From: Diabrotica undecimpunctata
Lineage: Eukaryota; Arthropoda; Insecta; Coleoptera; Chrysomelidae
Direction: 5' to 3'
Length of the DNA: 64,000 nucleotides
Assembly: GCF_040954645.1 (NCBI RefSeq)
Contig: NC_092804.1
Coordinates: forward strand, 144,655,108 to 144,719,107
Below, in pieces: positions 27,501 to 34,037 of this stretch. The first letter of the stretch is position 1, and each line of letters begins with the position of its first letter. A program made the translations under genes and the position numbers. Below the pieces are notes generated by a model. The model searched no databases. It was not told the origin of the DNA and saw only the letters and a list, made by a program, of their open reading frames with translations.

Positions 27501-30500
27501 ACACAGAATTAACGGAGGAAGAAGTTAATAGAGTAAGAGCTTAAATTTTTATTTATATAAGTAGTTTTACGTAAACAGAAATAAGGTGAGGTTGATATAA
27601 AATTATGACAGTAGTAAAAACTAGATTCTTCCAATGGGAGATACTTATGTTTTGTAAATTATAAGTACATTTATAAGTATATTATTAAAATCATAATTTT
27701 AAACAGGAGTTGCTTAAATATTGTTATTTTATTTGTAATGTCTTTAGTACATTCAAGTCGGTCGATATGTCAAGTTATGAGATTATCAATTCTACTAAAT
27801 TTACGTGATATTTCGACTTACACACGTGTTAATAAACGCCACGTACAGTTCTATTTGTTTGTACAGTTTCTACTTCTACTACAGTTTTACTCGTTTGTAG
27901 CAGGAGAGGGGGGTACATGTAATATTGAACGAAAATAACTATAGTAGTGATAAAATTCTTCCAAGCATGATCTATCATATTTGCTGTAAGTTCCAGGTGC
28001 TTTTGTATAATATATTTTCGAGTATATTATATTCCATTGTGGTTTATTCCCATTTAAATAATAATTATTATATTCCAGTTCTTTTTTTGACGGAATGTTT
28101 AGTTTTTTTGACGCTTATAAAATGAAAGTATTTGCTTCGTTGTGTAGTTGCAGCAATCTGCTGATTCATTTGTTGTGTCTTTATTCTGGTGTGTAAACAC
28201 ATTTCGACATAAAATCAGGATATTGATTAATTCCGTTATTAAATAGACTTCTCGGTTATTTGACACTCAAAAGAATTTAATTTTTCTCAGAAATAAACTT
28301 CGAATCTTGAAAATTGCGGGGAGTATTGTATTTGTAACAATATGATTCATGTAATGTATGACTCGATGTATAACTTCTTCCAAATAAACACGTTTTGGCA
28401 TGTTTTAGAATACAGTATGTACATATAGACCAATCAAGCATCTGCGGTTGCAAGTACCCTTTTTAGTGAAAGACTAAATAATTGAATATCCTTCTGAAAT
28501 AAAAAGAATATACTAATTTCAACATTTTACATCTTTAGGTATATTTCGACGTGACTTCTGCTCATCCGCTCAGTCGACACATTATTAATGTGAATGAAAA
28601 CTTACTTTATAAACTAGATCTATTTTTTTTTATTTGTATTTTATATTTTAGATTTTATTTATATTTTATAAACTAGACCTATTTTATTTATCTAGATTTT
28701 TATTATTATAAGCAATAATATAATATTTTATTGTTACGATATAAAGTGACCAGCAAAGAAACATATTTTCTTACGCTCCGCCAATGATCGAATTCAAAAT
28801 TTTCTAGAATTCATGATGGGCACGTGATTTCGGCTACATTTCACCACTTACGGCGCATGGTTTCGGATGACTAATTTCCTTTAATATCATGGGTATATAT
28901 CATGGTATATTAATATGGATTCATCGATAATTCCTTGTCTTAGGTCTGCAACACTTGCTGGTTTAGTTTTATTAATTCTACTTTTTAAGTATCCCCAATA
29001 AAAATAATCTTTAGGGTTCAAATCAGGTGAACGAACAGGCCGTTCAATACTACCTAATCTACCAATCCATCGGCCAAGAAATGCCTGATATAAATAACAT
29101 ATACACCAAAATGAACTGGAGCTCCGTCTTTCTGAAACCATATCTCATTAAAATTAGCTCCAAACGTGTTTTCAGGGCATGTATAATCTTATTTCTAAGT
29201 AGCTTTTCATAATTATCACTTGTTAAATTTCCTTCTATAAAAACGGTCCAATTGATGAGTATCTAGTATACCCGACCATACATTTAGTTTTTGTGGTCTT
29301 TGACTATATGGTTTTCACGTATCCATTGTGAGATCCAGATTCTTATATTTGTTTGTACTTTTTTTTCTAATATTTGTATTTTTTGTTTTAGGTAAATAGT
29401 GTACGTTTCGCAATGAACCAAGGATTGAAAGTAATGGCTGACGTTGCGTTTGAAAACGCTAACCCGCGAGACATGCTTCTGAAACAAAAAGAGTTAAAGA
29501 AAAGTCTTATGGAGTAAGGATTTAATTGAATTAACTCAATTATCAACTGGCTTCTTTAAAAGGCCTTGACCTTATTAAGTTTTTAGCCGATTTGCTAGGT
29601 TTAATTGTACTTGACTGCCAGGTTGAGTTCATCTATTTCTTATTCTTACTTTTATAGTTTTTAGAGTTTTTTATTTTCTACATATTTAAATGCACTATTG
29701 AGATGTTATGAGTTTAGTCATGAACGTAATTCCTTCCTTATTTATTTATGTCTTAGATATTTTCTTACAGTTGTATAGTAAAACATAAATTGTGTTTTAG
29801 GTTACTGCATGCTGACCGCAGATCTGTTGAAAGATCAACTGTGCAGTATGCCAATATATGGCACAAAAATAATTTTGAATCAACGATTTTAACATCCGGT
29901 ATGGATGAAAATCAAATATGGCCGCTATTAGATTTTGTTAAATTATGTAATCGACAAGGATATCATCCCGAAGTATCTAAAAACTTAAACGATTTAGATC
30001 TCATGGCGAGAAAGTAAGTAACTAAGGTACACTTCTATAACAAAATTTTAATTCACTTTTGAATTATGAAACAATTGTTAGTGTGTGCCTATAATTAACT
30101 ACGTTAGTAGTTTTGTAGAACTTGTGTAAAATTTTAAGAATAAAAGGGATAATCATATATTTGTACACAGTTCTCACTCATCTCTACTCTCTAACATTAA
30201 CGCACCACCTTAAAGAGTGGCACCTTAAATATACCATAAGTTTGAAGCTATTTTTCTTCTGAACCGATGATTGGATTTCGATGATTTTTATTTCAAATTA
30301 TAGGTCTATTTATAAGAAATTACTGCACCAATTACTGTTTTGCGCCAAGTTTTGTCAGAAATGTCAACGTTTCATCCATATACGGGGTGTAAAAATAAAG
30401 TCATGTTTTTCATCTGACTTTGCTACACCCTATGGAATTTATTAGAAACAAACGCTACATCATTAATAGAATATAAGCAGGTAGTGGGATACGAAAAATC

Positions 30501-33202
30501 AAAAATATGCACAATATGCAATAAAACATGCACTGAAGAATATTTGCTTATGAGGATACCAGCCACAGCACCAGCTTTAAACGTAAATTATCGTAGAAGT
30601 AGATTCAAATTTGTCAGAGAGTACCTTGACTTAAAGTTGGATGACTATAAGTACGTATTGTTCAAAGATGAATCGAGGTATTGCTTAGATAGCTCAGATA
30701 CACTGTGAGAAAGAGTTATTCGACGTTTATCCAAAGTGCAACATTTTACCTATTGTTTTAATCAATGGAGGATGTGCAATTGTTGGGGGAGGAATATCTC
30801 TTACAGCATGAACGGACCTTGTTGCTTTACGAAGAGGTTCCTTAACAAATGAAAACTATATTACAGATATTTTGTCTAACCATGTAGCTATCTTTGCTCC
30901 TTGTCCTTACATCGGAAATAATTAAGTACGCAGAATTATTCGGCGGCTAAACACAGTGCAACATTTGATCTTCTTCTTCTTTTTATGTAGACATGACTCT
31001 GTCTATTTTTCAATGTGCCTCCAATAAGTTGTCGTTCCATCGTTTTCGTGGTCTTTCTACTGATCATTTTCCTATTGGGGAACCGTCTCTTGTCGTCTTT
31101 ACTAGTCTATTTGTTGTCATTCGGATATTTTTATTTCTCCATATTGTTTAATTCAGGCAACCTGCTGCTCTGTTTGCTCTATTCACTTGATCTTCCACTC
31201 CTGTTTCGAGCTTTCCGCAGCTAGATAATGAAATGTCTAGATATTTAAACTCCATCACTTGTTCCATTATCTGACCTTCCAGCTCTAATTTACATATTAT
31301 TTCATCCATAATCAGGTTGAACAAAGAAGGACTCAGAGAATCTCCTTGTCTTATCCCATTGCCAGCTTCAATAAGGTCGGTTAGTTCTGCTTCCACTTTT
31401 ACTTTTATTGTGCTGTTTTGGTAGATATTTTCGATCGTTTTGATTATTCCTATAGGTATCTCTCTTGCGTACAATAAGTGGATAACGTCCTTTAATTTGA
31501 CCCGATCAAATGCCTTCGTAAGATCCACGAAACACAGATACGCCGGTTTGTTTTATTCTAATGAGTTTTCTTGCACTTGCCTCATTATAAATATAGCGTA
31601 GATGCATCATCTTCCCGACCTAAAATCTTATAATTTCATTCAGTTTATTTGTTGTCACTTTGGTTGTTAATTTTAGTGTTGTGTTTAATTTATTAAAACC
31701 TTGTTGTTCTTCTGCTATTAAACAGAACACTAAAATTAACAACCAAAGTGATAACAAATAAACTGAATGAAATTATAACACTAGCGAAGAACAAGGTTTT
31801 AGGTCGGGAAGATCATGCACCCGCGCTATATTTATAATGAAGTGCAAGAAAAATCATTGGAATACCACAAACCATATCTATGTTTCGTGGAGAAGGTATT
31901 TGTCCGGGTCAAATTAAACGACGTTATCCACTTATTGTACGCAAGAGAGATACAAACATTTGATCTATGACTTTATTCTATGGAGGATCTGCAATGGTTT
32001 GTGGAGGAATATCTCTTACAGGATGAACGGACCTTGTTGTTTTACGAAGAGGTTCCTTAACAAATGAAAACATACAGATATTTGGTCTAACCTTATAGCT
32101 CCCTTTGCTCCTTGTCCTAACATCGGAAATAATTTTGTTTAAATGCATGATAATGCACGACCACATGTTGCACGTGTGGACGAGGTTGGTACAAAATCCA
32201 TGAACTGGCACAGTGCAGCCCTGATCTAAATCCCATAGAGGATTTGTGGCATATTTTTGATTGTCAACTCAGGAGCCCACAATCACAACCTGTCTCTCTT
32301 GACGACATAGAAGTTATGGTGAGAGGTGCCATTGATAAAGACCAAATACGACGCTTGAGTATGCCTAGTCGCTGTGAAGAAGTAATTAGAAATAGAGACC
32401 GACATATTCGTAATTAAGTGTTTTAGAAAGAGGGAATTTGTTAAAGATTATTTAGGTTATGTTTTTTTAGGGTTTATTTGTTTTAAGTGTCAATAAAATT
32501 TATGTAGGTAGTGCTTTACTTTTACTCACTTAAAATTTCCATAAAAACTTGTTACATTTAAACTTTTGTATAATCTTTAATAACAGAGATATCGAAATGA
32601 TTATTGTTAGCTTGAAGCTATGTTGCAGTATTAGTAAGATGCACCGTTTGTTTTTAATAAATTCCACAGGGTGTTGCAAATTGAGGTGAAAAAACATACC
32701 TTTATTTTTACACTCCGTATATGGATAAAACGTTGACATTTCTCGGAAAACGTTGGTACAGTAATTTCTTAGAAATAAACCTATAACGTAAAAATAAATC
32801 ATCAAAATTTAATCAAAGGGTCAGAAGAAAAATAGCTTCATAGTACTTTTAAGATGGTGGAAAATACTTTTTGGGTCGATTTGCGAATTGAAATTCGAAA
32901 CATCAAAATAAATGTACTTTCAACTGGTTGATTCCCATTAAAAATAGTAACAGTAATAGTAATTTTAAAATCGTTATTATAAACGCTATTCGTTATAATG
33001 TAACTGTTAAAATGTTTATTATAATTTGTAAGATTTTATGTTTTAAATAATAAACTTTTAATTTTTTAGGATGATCCCTGCTGTGCCCATTCAATGTTTT
33101 CTGTGTGGGGTAGAATTACTTTTTGTGCATGATGTCCGTTTCCACCTTATTTCAAAAGAACATAAAGAAAAAGTGGCAGTATACAATCCCCAATTCGATT
33201 GA
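3087..33202 (+). CDS. spn-E: spindle-E / TDRD9-like Tudor RNA helicase, C-terminal half (10 exons)
   Basis: Joined exons: 3087-3493, 8290-8467, 13240-13449, 17301-17516, 19640-19777, 23375-23649, 27259-27532, 29392-29513, 29801-30013, 33070-33202. They total 2166 nt, giving 721 residues and a TGA stop. Every junction has AG..GT and the phases agree, so the model holds together without a frameshift. The order seen is the post-helicase segment beginning MIIAGAFYPNFF, an extended Tudor core (KIGTIYAARFIEDNMFYRC.. to VRFIDYGN) with its SN-like continuation, a long C-terminal region, and a CxxC..HxxxxxH motif at the end. In known family members an N-terminal DEAH helicase precedes this, and the protein acts in perinuclear germ-line granules in piRNA production and transposon silencing. 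The helicase half is not in the window. Introns of 0.3-4.8 kb are packed with transposons. Usual family length is about 1430 residues, so roughly half is here. The family call is confident; activity is inferred. Confidence 0.9.
3600..4420. other. spn-E intron, nothing recognised
   Basis: AT-rich non-coding DNA between exon a and the Tc1 relic. No long frame, repeat pair or transposon end was recognised. Confidence 0.5.
4760..5035 (-). mobile_element. Tc1-like transposase relic
   Basis: The minus strand reads ..SDHGVHFAPYIGINFVLMYD.. NARPNVS.. then ..VLTEYLGEVNIQTLNWHLAPP, the middle of a Tc1 transposase (second catalytic Asp in YDNARP). Stops and frameshifts interrupt it. A possible terminal sequence (cactactcaaaatttgatgg) stands near 4420. 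The right end was not found. Confidence 0.6.
5680..7991 (+). mobile_element. mariner-superfamily element with DD82E transposase (Sailor-like)
   Basis: Imperfect terminal inverted repeats of about 32 bp end the element: tatagtgtatttttatgtat.. at 5680-5710 and its inverse at 7959-7990, next to a TA that suits the usual TA target. The single gene inside is intact. Length is about 2.3 kb. It lies in a spn-E intron in the same orientation as the gene. Similar words (ggttcccattta) lie just outside both ends in direct orientation and may be part of an older repeat it entered. Confidence 0.8.
6279..7646 (+). CDS. DD82E transposase (IS630-Tc1-mariner superfamily), intact
   Basis: The 455 residues are uninterrupted. 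Helix-turn-helix-like DNA-binding sequence lies at about residues 30-75 (SILGVGKSTIYRVIKEEK). Catalytic residues are Asp189 in YLDETWIN, Asp289 in VMDNASYH and Glu372 in CELNPIELVW. There are 82 residues between Asp289 and Glu372, instead of 34-41 in common mariner/Tc1 enzymes. From memory this spacing defines the group called Sailor (DD82E). A second ATG at 6306 has a better context (gttATGG) and may be the true start. The acidic Ser-rich tail (ESSSSESDLDL) closes the protein. An open frame of this length in otherwise decayed surroundings suggests recent arrival. Confidence 0.88.
   Translation: MQFIVYTSVMENLEVPCKRRKIGPLTINEKTLIFNCFKSFTDKRLCESVDETVELVSSILGVGKSTIYRVIKEEKCGSFQMQRNAPGKPKFQIEYHFKEGLRRKVHEFFFRQEFPTLDKVLVSVRDDKDYPEMSRSTLWKLLKEIGFRWKKNSRKSILLERSDIVIWRRHFLRTIKEMRNQKRKIFYLDETWINEGHTPNKFWQDETVTSQRHAFVNNLSTGLNPPSVKGRRLIIVHIGSSDGFVEGGLLTFESTRTGDYHEDMNADVFQEWFEQMIDLLPKNCVIVMDNASYHSRLIEGLPTTKWLKKDLQNWLSSKNITYHPGSIRKELYSLCALHKEKFKKYEIGEIAKNRGMTVLRSPPYHCELNPIELVWAQIKSEVSRKNTTFKIHDVKQLFLEAVNNVKPENWEKAVNHTVKEEEKMWKLDNITDKMIEPVIINLGSESSSSESDLDL
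8290..8467 (+). CDS. spn-E: spn-E exon b
   Basis: The acceptor is tttttag and the donor is gtaata. The exon completes the split Pro codon and reads IKEAWKYAEERGHERKST.. to ..GLDVEWITLKITE, ending in phase 0. It is too short to stand out as an open frame and is supported by the phase match on both sides. It links the post-helicase segment to the Tudor domain. Confidence 0.82.
8614..9240 (-). mobile_element. non-LTR C-terminal fragment, group E, with (TA)n tail and 13-bp TSD
   Basis: The minus strand encodes ..MDFLRRACGVFKKDHIRNED.. TRQLVWYGHVKRMNEDIWPK.. RGRSSVAWEKNVRH.., the C-terminal region after an RT domain. Upstream a decayed frame still reads ..IYRTLVEPIMTYGTEV. The direct repeat gattcttcaaata at 8601-8613 and 9241-9253 shows that the (TA)n tract at 8611-8675 came in as the 3' tail. 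Confidence 0.82.
9254..10447. other. spn-E intron, nothing recognised
   Basis: AT-rich sequence with only short frames. A slightly GC-richer patch at about 9790-10020 has no recognised relatives. Confidence 0.45.
10448..12500 (+). mobile_element. mariner-like element with ~317-bp terminal inverted repeats
   Basis: The left arm at 10448-10764 (cagtgtgacccatttagatt..) and right arm at 12183-12500 are near-perfect inverted copies, with TA on both outer sides. Between them lies a broken transposase gene. Arms this long are unusual for mariners, which mostly have about 30 bp. The few differences between arms point to a moderate age. Confidence 0.9.
11065..12111 (+). pseudogene. mariner-like transposase with two frameshifts
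   Basis: The first frame (11065-11355) starts MAARLSLREKIEIIRLLGDY and contains the helix-turn-helix region. A shift leads to 11352-11900 (FLKNVLFTDEATFTTN with the first Asp; YIQLDGCSVHYARTVKQWLN with the second; LIDWPPRSH). A second shift gives ..ILDFFLWGVTKQIVYQTR.. to ..LVETTRI and TAA at 12111. The second break falls just before the third catalytic Asp (ILDFFLWG), so the protein as written is dead. Confidence 0.85.
12922..12981. repeat. (TA)n tract
   Basis: About 30 units of TA in a spn-E intron, with no recognised element beside it. Confidence 0.9.
13240..13449 (+). CDS. spn-E: spn-E exon c (start of Tudor domain)
   Basis: The acceptor is cttttttag and the donor gtaata. The 70 codons begin YEDAGHFWANNLESEPY and end QVFAVSSTFAE. 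The stretch KIGTIYAARFIEDNMFYRCQ is the first half of an extended Tudor core (G-x-x-C/Y-A-A-x-F.. W/FYR). Both ends are in phase 0. Confidence 0.87.
13450..14049. other. spn-E intron, unclassified
   Basis: The stretch contains short repeats of ctgtatctgtat at about 13545-13577 and gcaacgc words. It is possibly repeat-derived, but no family is recognised. Confidence 0.4.
14050..14510 (+). mobile_element. non-LTR C-terminal relic, group D
   Basis: Frames include RVLTYGSQTWTLNKK, ..VLRRIYGLVNDNGVWGARYN and ..GGGRRWIGPTGEKF, separated by stops. The tail is atgatgatgatg near 14498. It is the same kind as 37.76-38.66 kb ([10 protein letters not shown].., [18 protein letters not shown]). Confidence 0.65.
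14690..15325. repeat. possible MITE-like repeat with inverted ends; further copy at 17067-17240
   Basis: The segment 15160-15330 (ttattctcgagagagaaaga.. catatgtaatgattttgccg) is repeated in direct orientation at 17067-17240 with high similarity. Part of it (tacatatgtaatgatt.. ctcccgta) appears inverted at about 14695-14770. All copies lie against AT-rich or (TA)n tracts. No coding capacity is seen. Confidence 0.5.
15345..17066. other. AT-rich intronic stretch between direct repeats, no gene seen
   Basis: It contains a (TA)n tract at about 15466-15597 and long A/T runs, then a region rich in short words such as gttagt and agattaaaa. No open frame, splice pair in phase, or known repeat end was recognised. 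Being flanked by the 170-bp direct repeat, it might be a non-autonomous element, but no primer-binding site or polypurine tract was seen. Confidence 0.4.
17008..17072. repeat. TA-rich simple repeat
   Basis: Alternating tatata with short interruptions, ending at the second copy of the ctcgagagagaaag repeat. Confidence 0.8.
17301..17516 (+). CDS. spn-E: spn-E exon d (Tudor core)
   Basis: The acceptor is taatttttag and the donor gtaagt. The 72 codons begin VRFIDYGNMQRVPIKEIYLL, the classic Tudor F-x-DYGN strand that forms part of the methyl-arginine pocket. It continues into the SN-like part (FEPLAIECALHGIKPS). Symmetric dimethyl-arginine binding is expected from the family, not shown here. Confidence 0.92.
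17517..18289. other. spn-E intron, nothing recognised
   Basis: Non-coding. It includes a near-duplicate of gattgactatagtttttaggta at about 17830-17885 and a run of 12 C at about 18209-18220. No gene is seen. Confidence 0.45.
18290..18745 (+). mobile_element. mariner-like transposase relic
   Basis: Scattered frames read HDPNLVV.., LGNYLIGPFFFEETAIREVY, LYLHDGAS and LASQITRI, the usual order of a mariner transposase middle (W..G..GPFFFE, Q-D-G-A, WPARSP). Stops and shifts are many. It is an old copy with ends not found. Confidence 0.6.
18746..19639. other. spn-E intron with transposon-end-like words
   Basis: atacagggtgttctattaaa near 18752 and attcagggtgtggctatcac near 19036 resemble the ends of Tc1-like elements, but partner ends were not located. 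No coding sequence was found. Confidence 0.4.
19640..19777 (+). CDS. spn-E: spn-E exon e (end of extended Tudor domain)
   Basis: The acceptor is ttattttag and the donor gtaggt. The 46 codons run VHSVVDKVVYLEIYKRDP.. to ..MLEDGWAEPAVESFLSK, in phase 0 at both ends. The pattern of a strand (VVYLEI) followed by LxxxGWAxPAxES is typical of the end of an extended Tudor unit. Confidence 0.87.
20157..20195. repeat. perfect hairpin, 18-bp arms and 3-nt loop
   Basis: ttgcatctacaattagcg at 20157-20174 is followed by gct and by its exact reverse complement at 20178-20195. It stands at the left edge of the GC-richer block. Confidence 0.95.
20196..21173 (+). other. GC-richer block with a 191-codon frame, unclassified
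   Basis: Base composition rises sharply against the AT-rich intron. A frame at 20598-21173 starts MNTPPVLQGLKIRQLKYGAL, and its later part contains MELDLLEDLEITRETNENSH and ends TASPRRGPSSTV. I do not recognise a domain. It could be the 5' region and start of an ORF1 from a retrotransposon, or a separate repeat. The sequence inside reads like promoter or UTR rather than a protein up to about 20890. Confidence 0.35.
21180..22690. other. spn-E intron, mostly unclassified; Penelope-type motif at 21958-21990
   Basis: No coding sequence is recognised. At 21958 the words ctgaagatgatctagggatc, then gaaagtacttggg, form the stem-GAAA motif discussed in the findings. ccactttaacaccctgtatc near 22628 looks like a transposon end. 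Confidence 0.4.
22691..22754 (-). repeat. transposon terminal sequence shared with 45660-45722
   Basis: Read on the minus strand it begins atacagggtggtccttaagt and ends in ..gattctacactttaaaatat. A copy in the other orientation stands at 45660-45722. The words suggest the terminal repeat of a DNA transposon family. The bodies were not found. Confidence 0.65.
22779..23198 (+). mobile_element. 5'-truncated non-LTR C-terminus, group A, with 11-bp TSD
   Basis: The open frame reads ILLYGVEAWTLTETLMRKLE.., KQRKLEYLGYILRHDKYRLL and RRPGRRRHSWLQNLRKWFGL, ending at the tail gaagaag. The direct repeat atctgtaattg occurs at 22768-22778 and 23199-23209. The frame is unbroken over about 135 codons. Confidence 0.85.
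23375..23649 (+). CDS. spn-E: spn-E exon f
   Basis: The acceptor is tttctttacag and the donor gtaccc. It reads VDSENRQKVHSSDNPRAE.. through GRTIHLKGPFSPLEMKVYSC to ..DQHT plus two bases. ROxIxLKGPFSPLE-like wording is conserved after the Tudor domain of TDRD9. The downstream intron holds a MITE, a CR1/Jockey-like 3' end and a mariner relic. Confidence 0.85.
23650..24140. other. spn-E intron, nothing recognised
   Basis: AT-rich, with only short frames and no known element. Confidence 0.45.
24141..24306. mobile_element. 166-bp MITE with 15-bp perfect inverted repeats
   Basis: It starts cagtggcgcacctag and ends with the exact inverse ctaggtgcgccactg. CAGTGGCG ends are common in hAT-type MITEs. 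Flanks (tgcgttaa before, gctgcgtgttaa after) are similar but not a clean 8-bp duplication. It is non-coding. Confidence 0.75.
24746..25226 (+). mobile_element. CR1/Jockey-like non-LTR 3' end with terminal hairpin
   Basis: A frame reads ..LIISFRILKHNFGNLFTIFT.., LNQDERLRGHRYKLKREQ.., FLPNRIFNIWNNLDQDTISA.., NIFKNKLDSGLFYL. This is the usual C-terminus of CR1/Jockey-type polyproteins. The 3' UTR ends with the inverted pair aggagc..gctcct near 25174-25187 and a (ATA)n tail at 25204-25225, as in elements whose RT recognises a 3' stem. Confidence 0.75.
25229..26258 (-). pseudogene. mariner-like transposase, decayed
   Basis: The minus strand reads MPAEKVQIIKWFYGGNSGQQ.. (N-terminal DNA-binding part), then after breaks ..KNILFT, NSRVYLDLLQNHVLPAIFNL.., WFHQDGCSVHNGRIIREYLN and DIKWPAQSTDLTSMGFFFFG. 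The third catalytic Asp position is Gly here (MGFFFFG against xDFFxWG). Several frameshifts make it dead. Its inverted repeats were not identified. Confidence 0.75.
26259..27258. other. spn-E intron, nothing recognised
   Basis: Several short frames on both strands show no recognisable domain. No repeat pair was found. Confidence 0.4.
27259..27532 (+). CDS. spn-E: spn-E exon g
   Basis: The acceptor is tttttaag and the donor gtaaga. It completes Arg and reads LLVAAYVSQSASSDRLKLR.. TLMPNIPGLPMLLTLLFCPK.. to ..TEEEVNR, ending in phase 0. MPxIPGLPxLxxLLFxP is a conserved C-terminal block of spn-E/TDRD9. Confidence 0.87.
27533..28880. other. spn-E intron, mostly unclassified
   Basis: Near 28040-28080 the minus strand reads atttaaatgggaataaacca, a word shared with 34943 and probably a Penelope-type or SINE-like repeat end. 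Nothing else was recognised. Confidence 0.4.
28885..29300 (-). pseudogene. mariner-like transposase relic
   Basis: The minus-strand frame at 28887-29141 reads ..FLGRWIGRLGSIERPVRSPD, LNPKDYFYWGYLKSRINKTK and PASVADLRQGIIDES, the segment around the third catalytic Asp (PKDYFYWG). Upstream, broken frames give ..YGFRKTELQFILVYM. It is an old relic placed just before exon h. Confidence 0.72.
29392..29513 (+). CDS. spn-E: spn-E exon h
   Basis: The acceptor is ttgttttag and the donor gtaagg. It reads VNSVRFAMNQGLKVMADV.. to ..KKSLM plus two bases of a Glu codon. Its frame and phase fit exons g and i. It is 122 nt long. Confidence 0.83.
29801..30013 (+). CDS. spn-E: spn-E exon i
   Basis: The acceptor is tgtgttttag and the donor gtaagt. 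It completes Glu and reads LLHADRRSVERSTVQYANIW.. to ..LNDLDLMARK, with the last Lys codon split. The following intron carries the Tc1-like relic with its nested retrotransposon. Confidence 0.86.
30231..32846 (+). mobile_element. Tc1-like element with ~215-bp inverted repeats, decayed and interrupted
   Basis: The arms at 30231-30453 and 32646-32846 are inverted copies (for example gaagctatttttcttctga.. and tcaacgtttcatccatatac..). The transposase is broken: 30484-30708 reads ..NYRRSRFKFVREYLDLKLDD, YKYVLFKDESRYCL (first Asp). After the insert, 31967-32417 carries MHDNARPHVARV (second Asp, in pieces), SPDLNPIEDLWHIFDCQLR (the Glu) and ..IRRLSMPSRCEEVIRNRDRH. A ~180-bp piece of the gene is present twice (30750-30945 and 31967-32130). 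Confidence 0.82.
30972..31954 (-). mobile_element. non-LTR retrotransposon, group C, inserted as a snap-back inverted structure with 12-bp TSD
   Basis: Flanked by aacatttgatct (30960-30971 and 31955-31966). The left part is in minus orientation with its 3' tail (gaagaagaaga on the minus strand) at 30972. It encodes MDLTKAFDRVKLKDVIHLLY.. [20 protein letters not shown], then jumps to LELEGQIMEQVMEFKYL. About 67 codons including the YADD box are missing in frame, compared with the copy at 36.4-37.4 kb. From 31726 the same region returns in plus orientation, making arms 31456-31680 and 31726-31953 with a 45-bp loop. Confidence 0.85.
33070..33202 (+). CDS. spn-E: spn-E terminal exon with CCHH zinc-finger-like motif
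   Basis: The acceptor is attttttag. It completes Lys and reads MIPAVPIQCFLCGVELLFVH.. ending NPQFD and TGA at 33200-33202. Cys-x2-Cys and a later His-x5-His (FHLISKEH) make a small C2H2-type finger, as in TDRD9/spn-E C termini. A candidate polyadenylation signal AATAAA lies at 33387-33392. Confidence 0.88.
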
Positions 33203-33386
33203 GCAATATAATTTGATCAGCATGTGAGTAATTTTTCTGTATTTTCAGTGGTAACGAGGCATAAGATTTAAGTTCCTTTTTCTTTTTTCCTATTACTTTT
33301 CGGATTTTTCCTTTTGACGAGAAATGTGCGTCATTGCGCTGCATAAAATGGATTACAGCAACCTATGTCCTTCTAAATAATAAAAG

Positions 33387-33392
33387 AATAAA
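33387..33392 (+). promoter_or_regulatory. candidate polyadenylation signal of spn-E
   Basis: AATAAA lies about 185 nt after the spn-E stop codon in an AT-rich stretch. It is one of several possible signals here, so the assignment is tentative. Confidence 0.35.
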
Positions 33393-33399
33393 TAATAAT

Positions 33400-34037
33400 A
33401 AAACGAGGCTAAAAAGATATAAGATACTTGCATACATTAGAAAACGGCAAGTAAATGAAAATGGCTGAAAAAGTCTTCGATTTTTTAACAAATATTTAGC
33501 GTGATGGAATCACACATGTGTAACAGAAAAAAAAAAGAAGTGTTAAAGCATAATTGAGTTAAAATTCTAAAAAAGCACAAAATTTAGAATGTAAAAACAA
33601 TAAAATAGAATAGAAATATCATCAAATGACTAGATAGGCCATCATCAAAAAAATAATTTATTTTAAAGTATAATGTATAAACGGCCAGTAAACCTTGGCC
33701 GTTTTTCAAGTATTTTAAAATTATATCAAGGATCAATTTGCAGAAATTGACTGTTTTAACCAAGCTGCAGAATTAGTACCGCTTATTAAAATAATGAAAC
33801 ATAACGAAAAACATCTTTAGTATTGAAATCTTAAAAATGAAATTCCAAAAAAATGGTGATTATACAAATATCAGAAATAGAAAAAAAAATTCCTCATTCT
33901 AGTTAGTGAGGAAAACGTTTAAATATGGGTAAAAAAATTTGATACTTATAAAGGCGTACACAAAAAAAAATAGAGAATTTTGTTGAGTGACAATTATATT
34001 TTTGCTTGATGTAGTATGTTTTTAAATTACTTCTTAT
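33400..34037. other. intergenic, AT-rich, nothing recognised
   Basis: This lies between the spn-E terminal exon and its decayed copy. A short inverted word ggccgtttttcaag / aacggccag lies near 33685-33705. No gene is seen. Confidence 0.4.
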
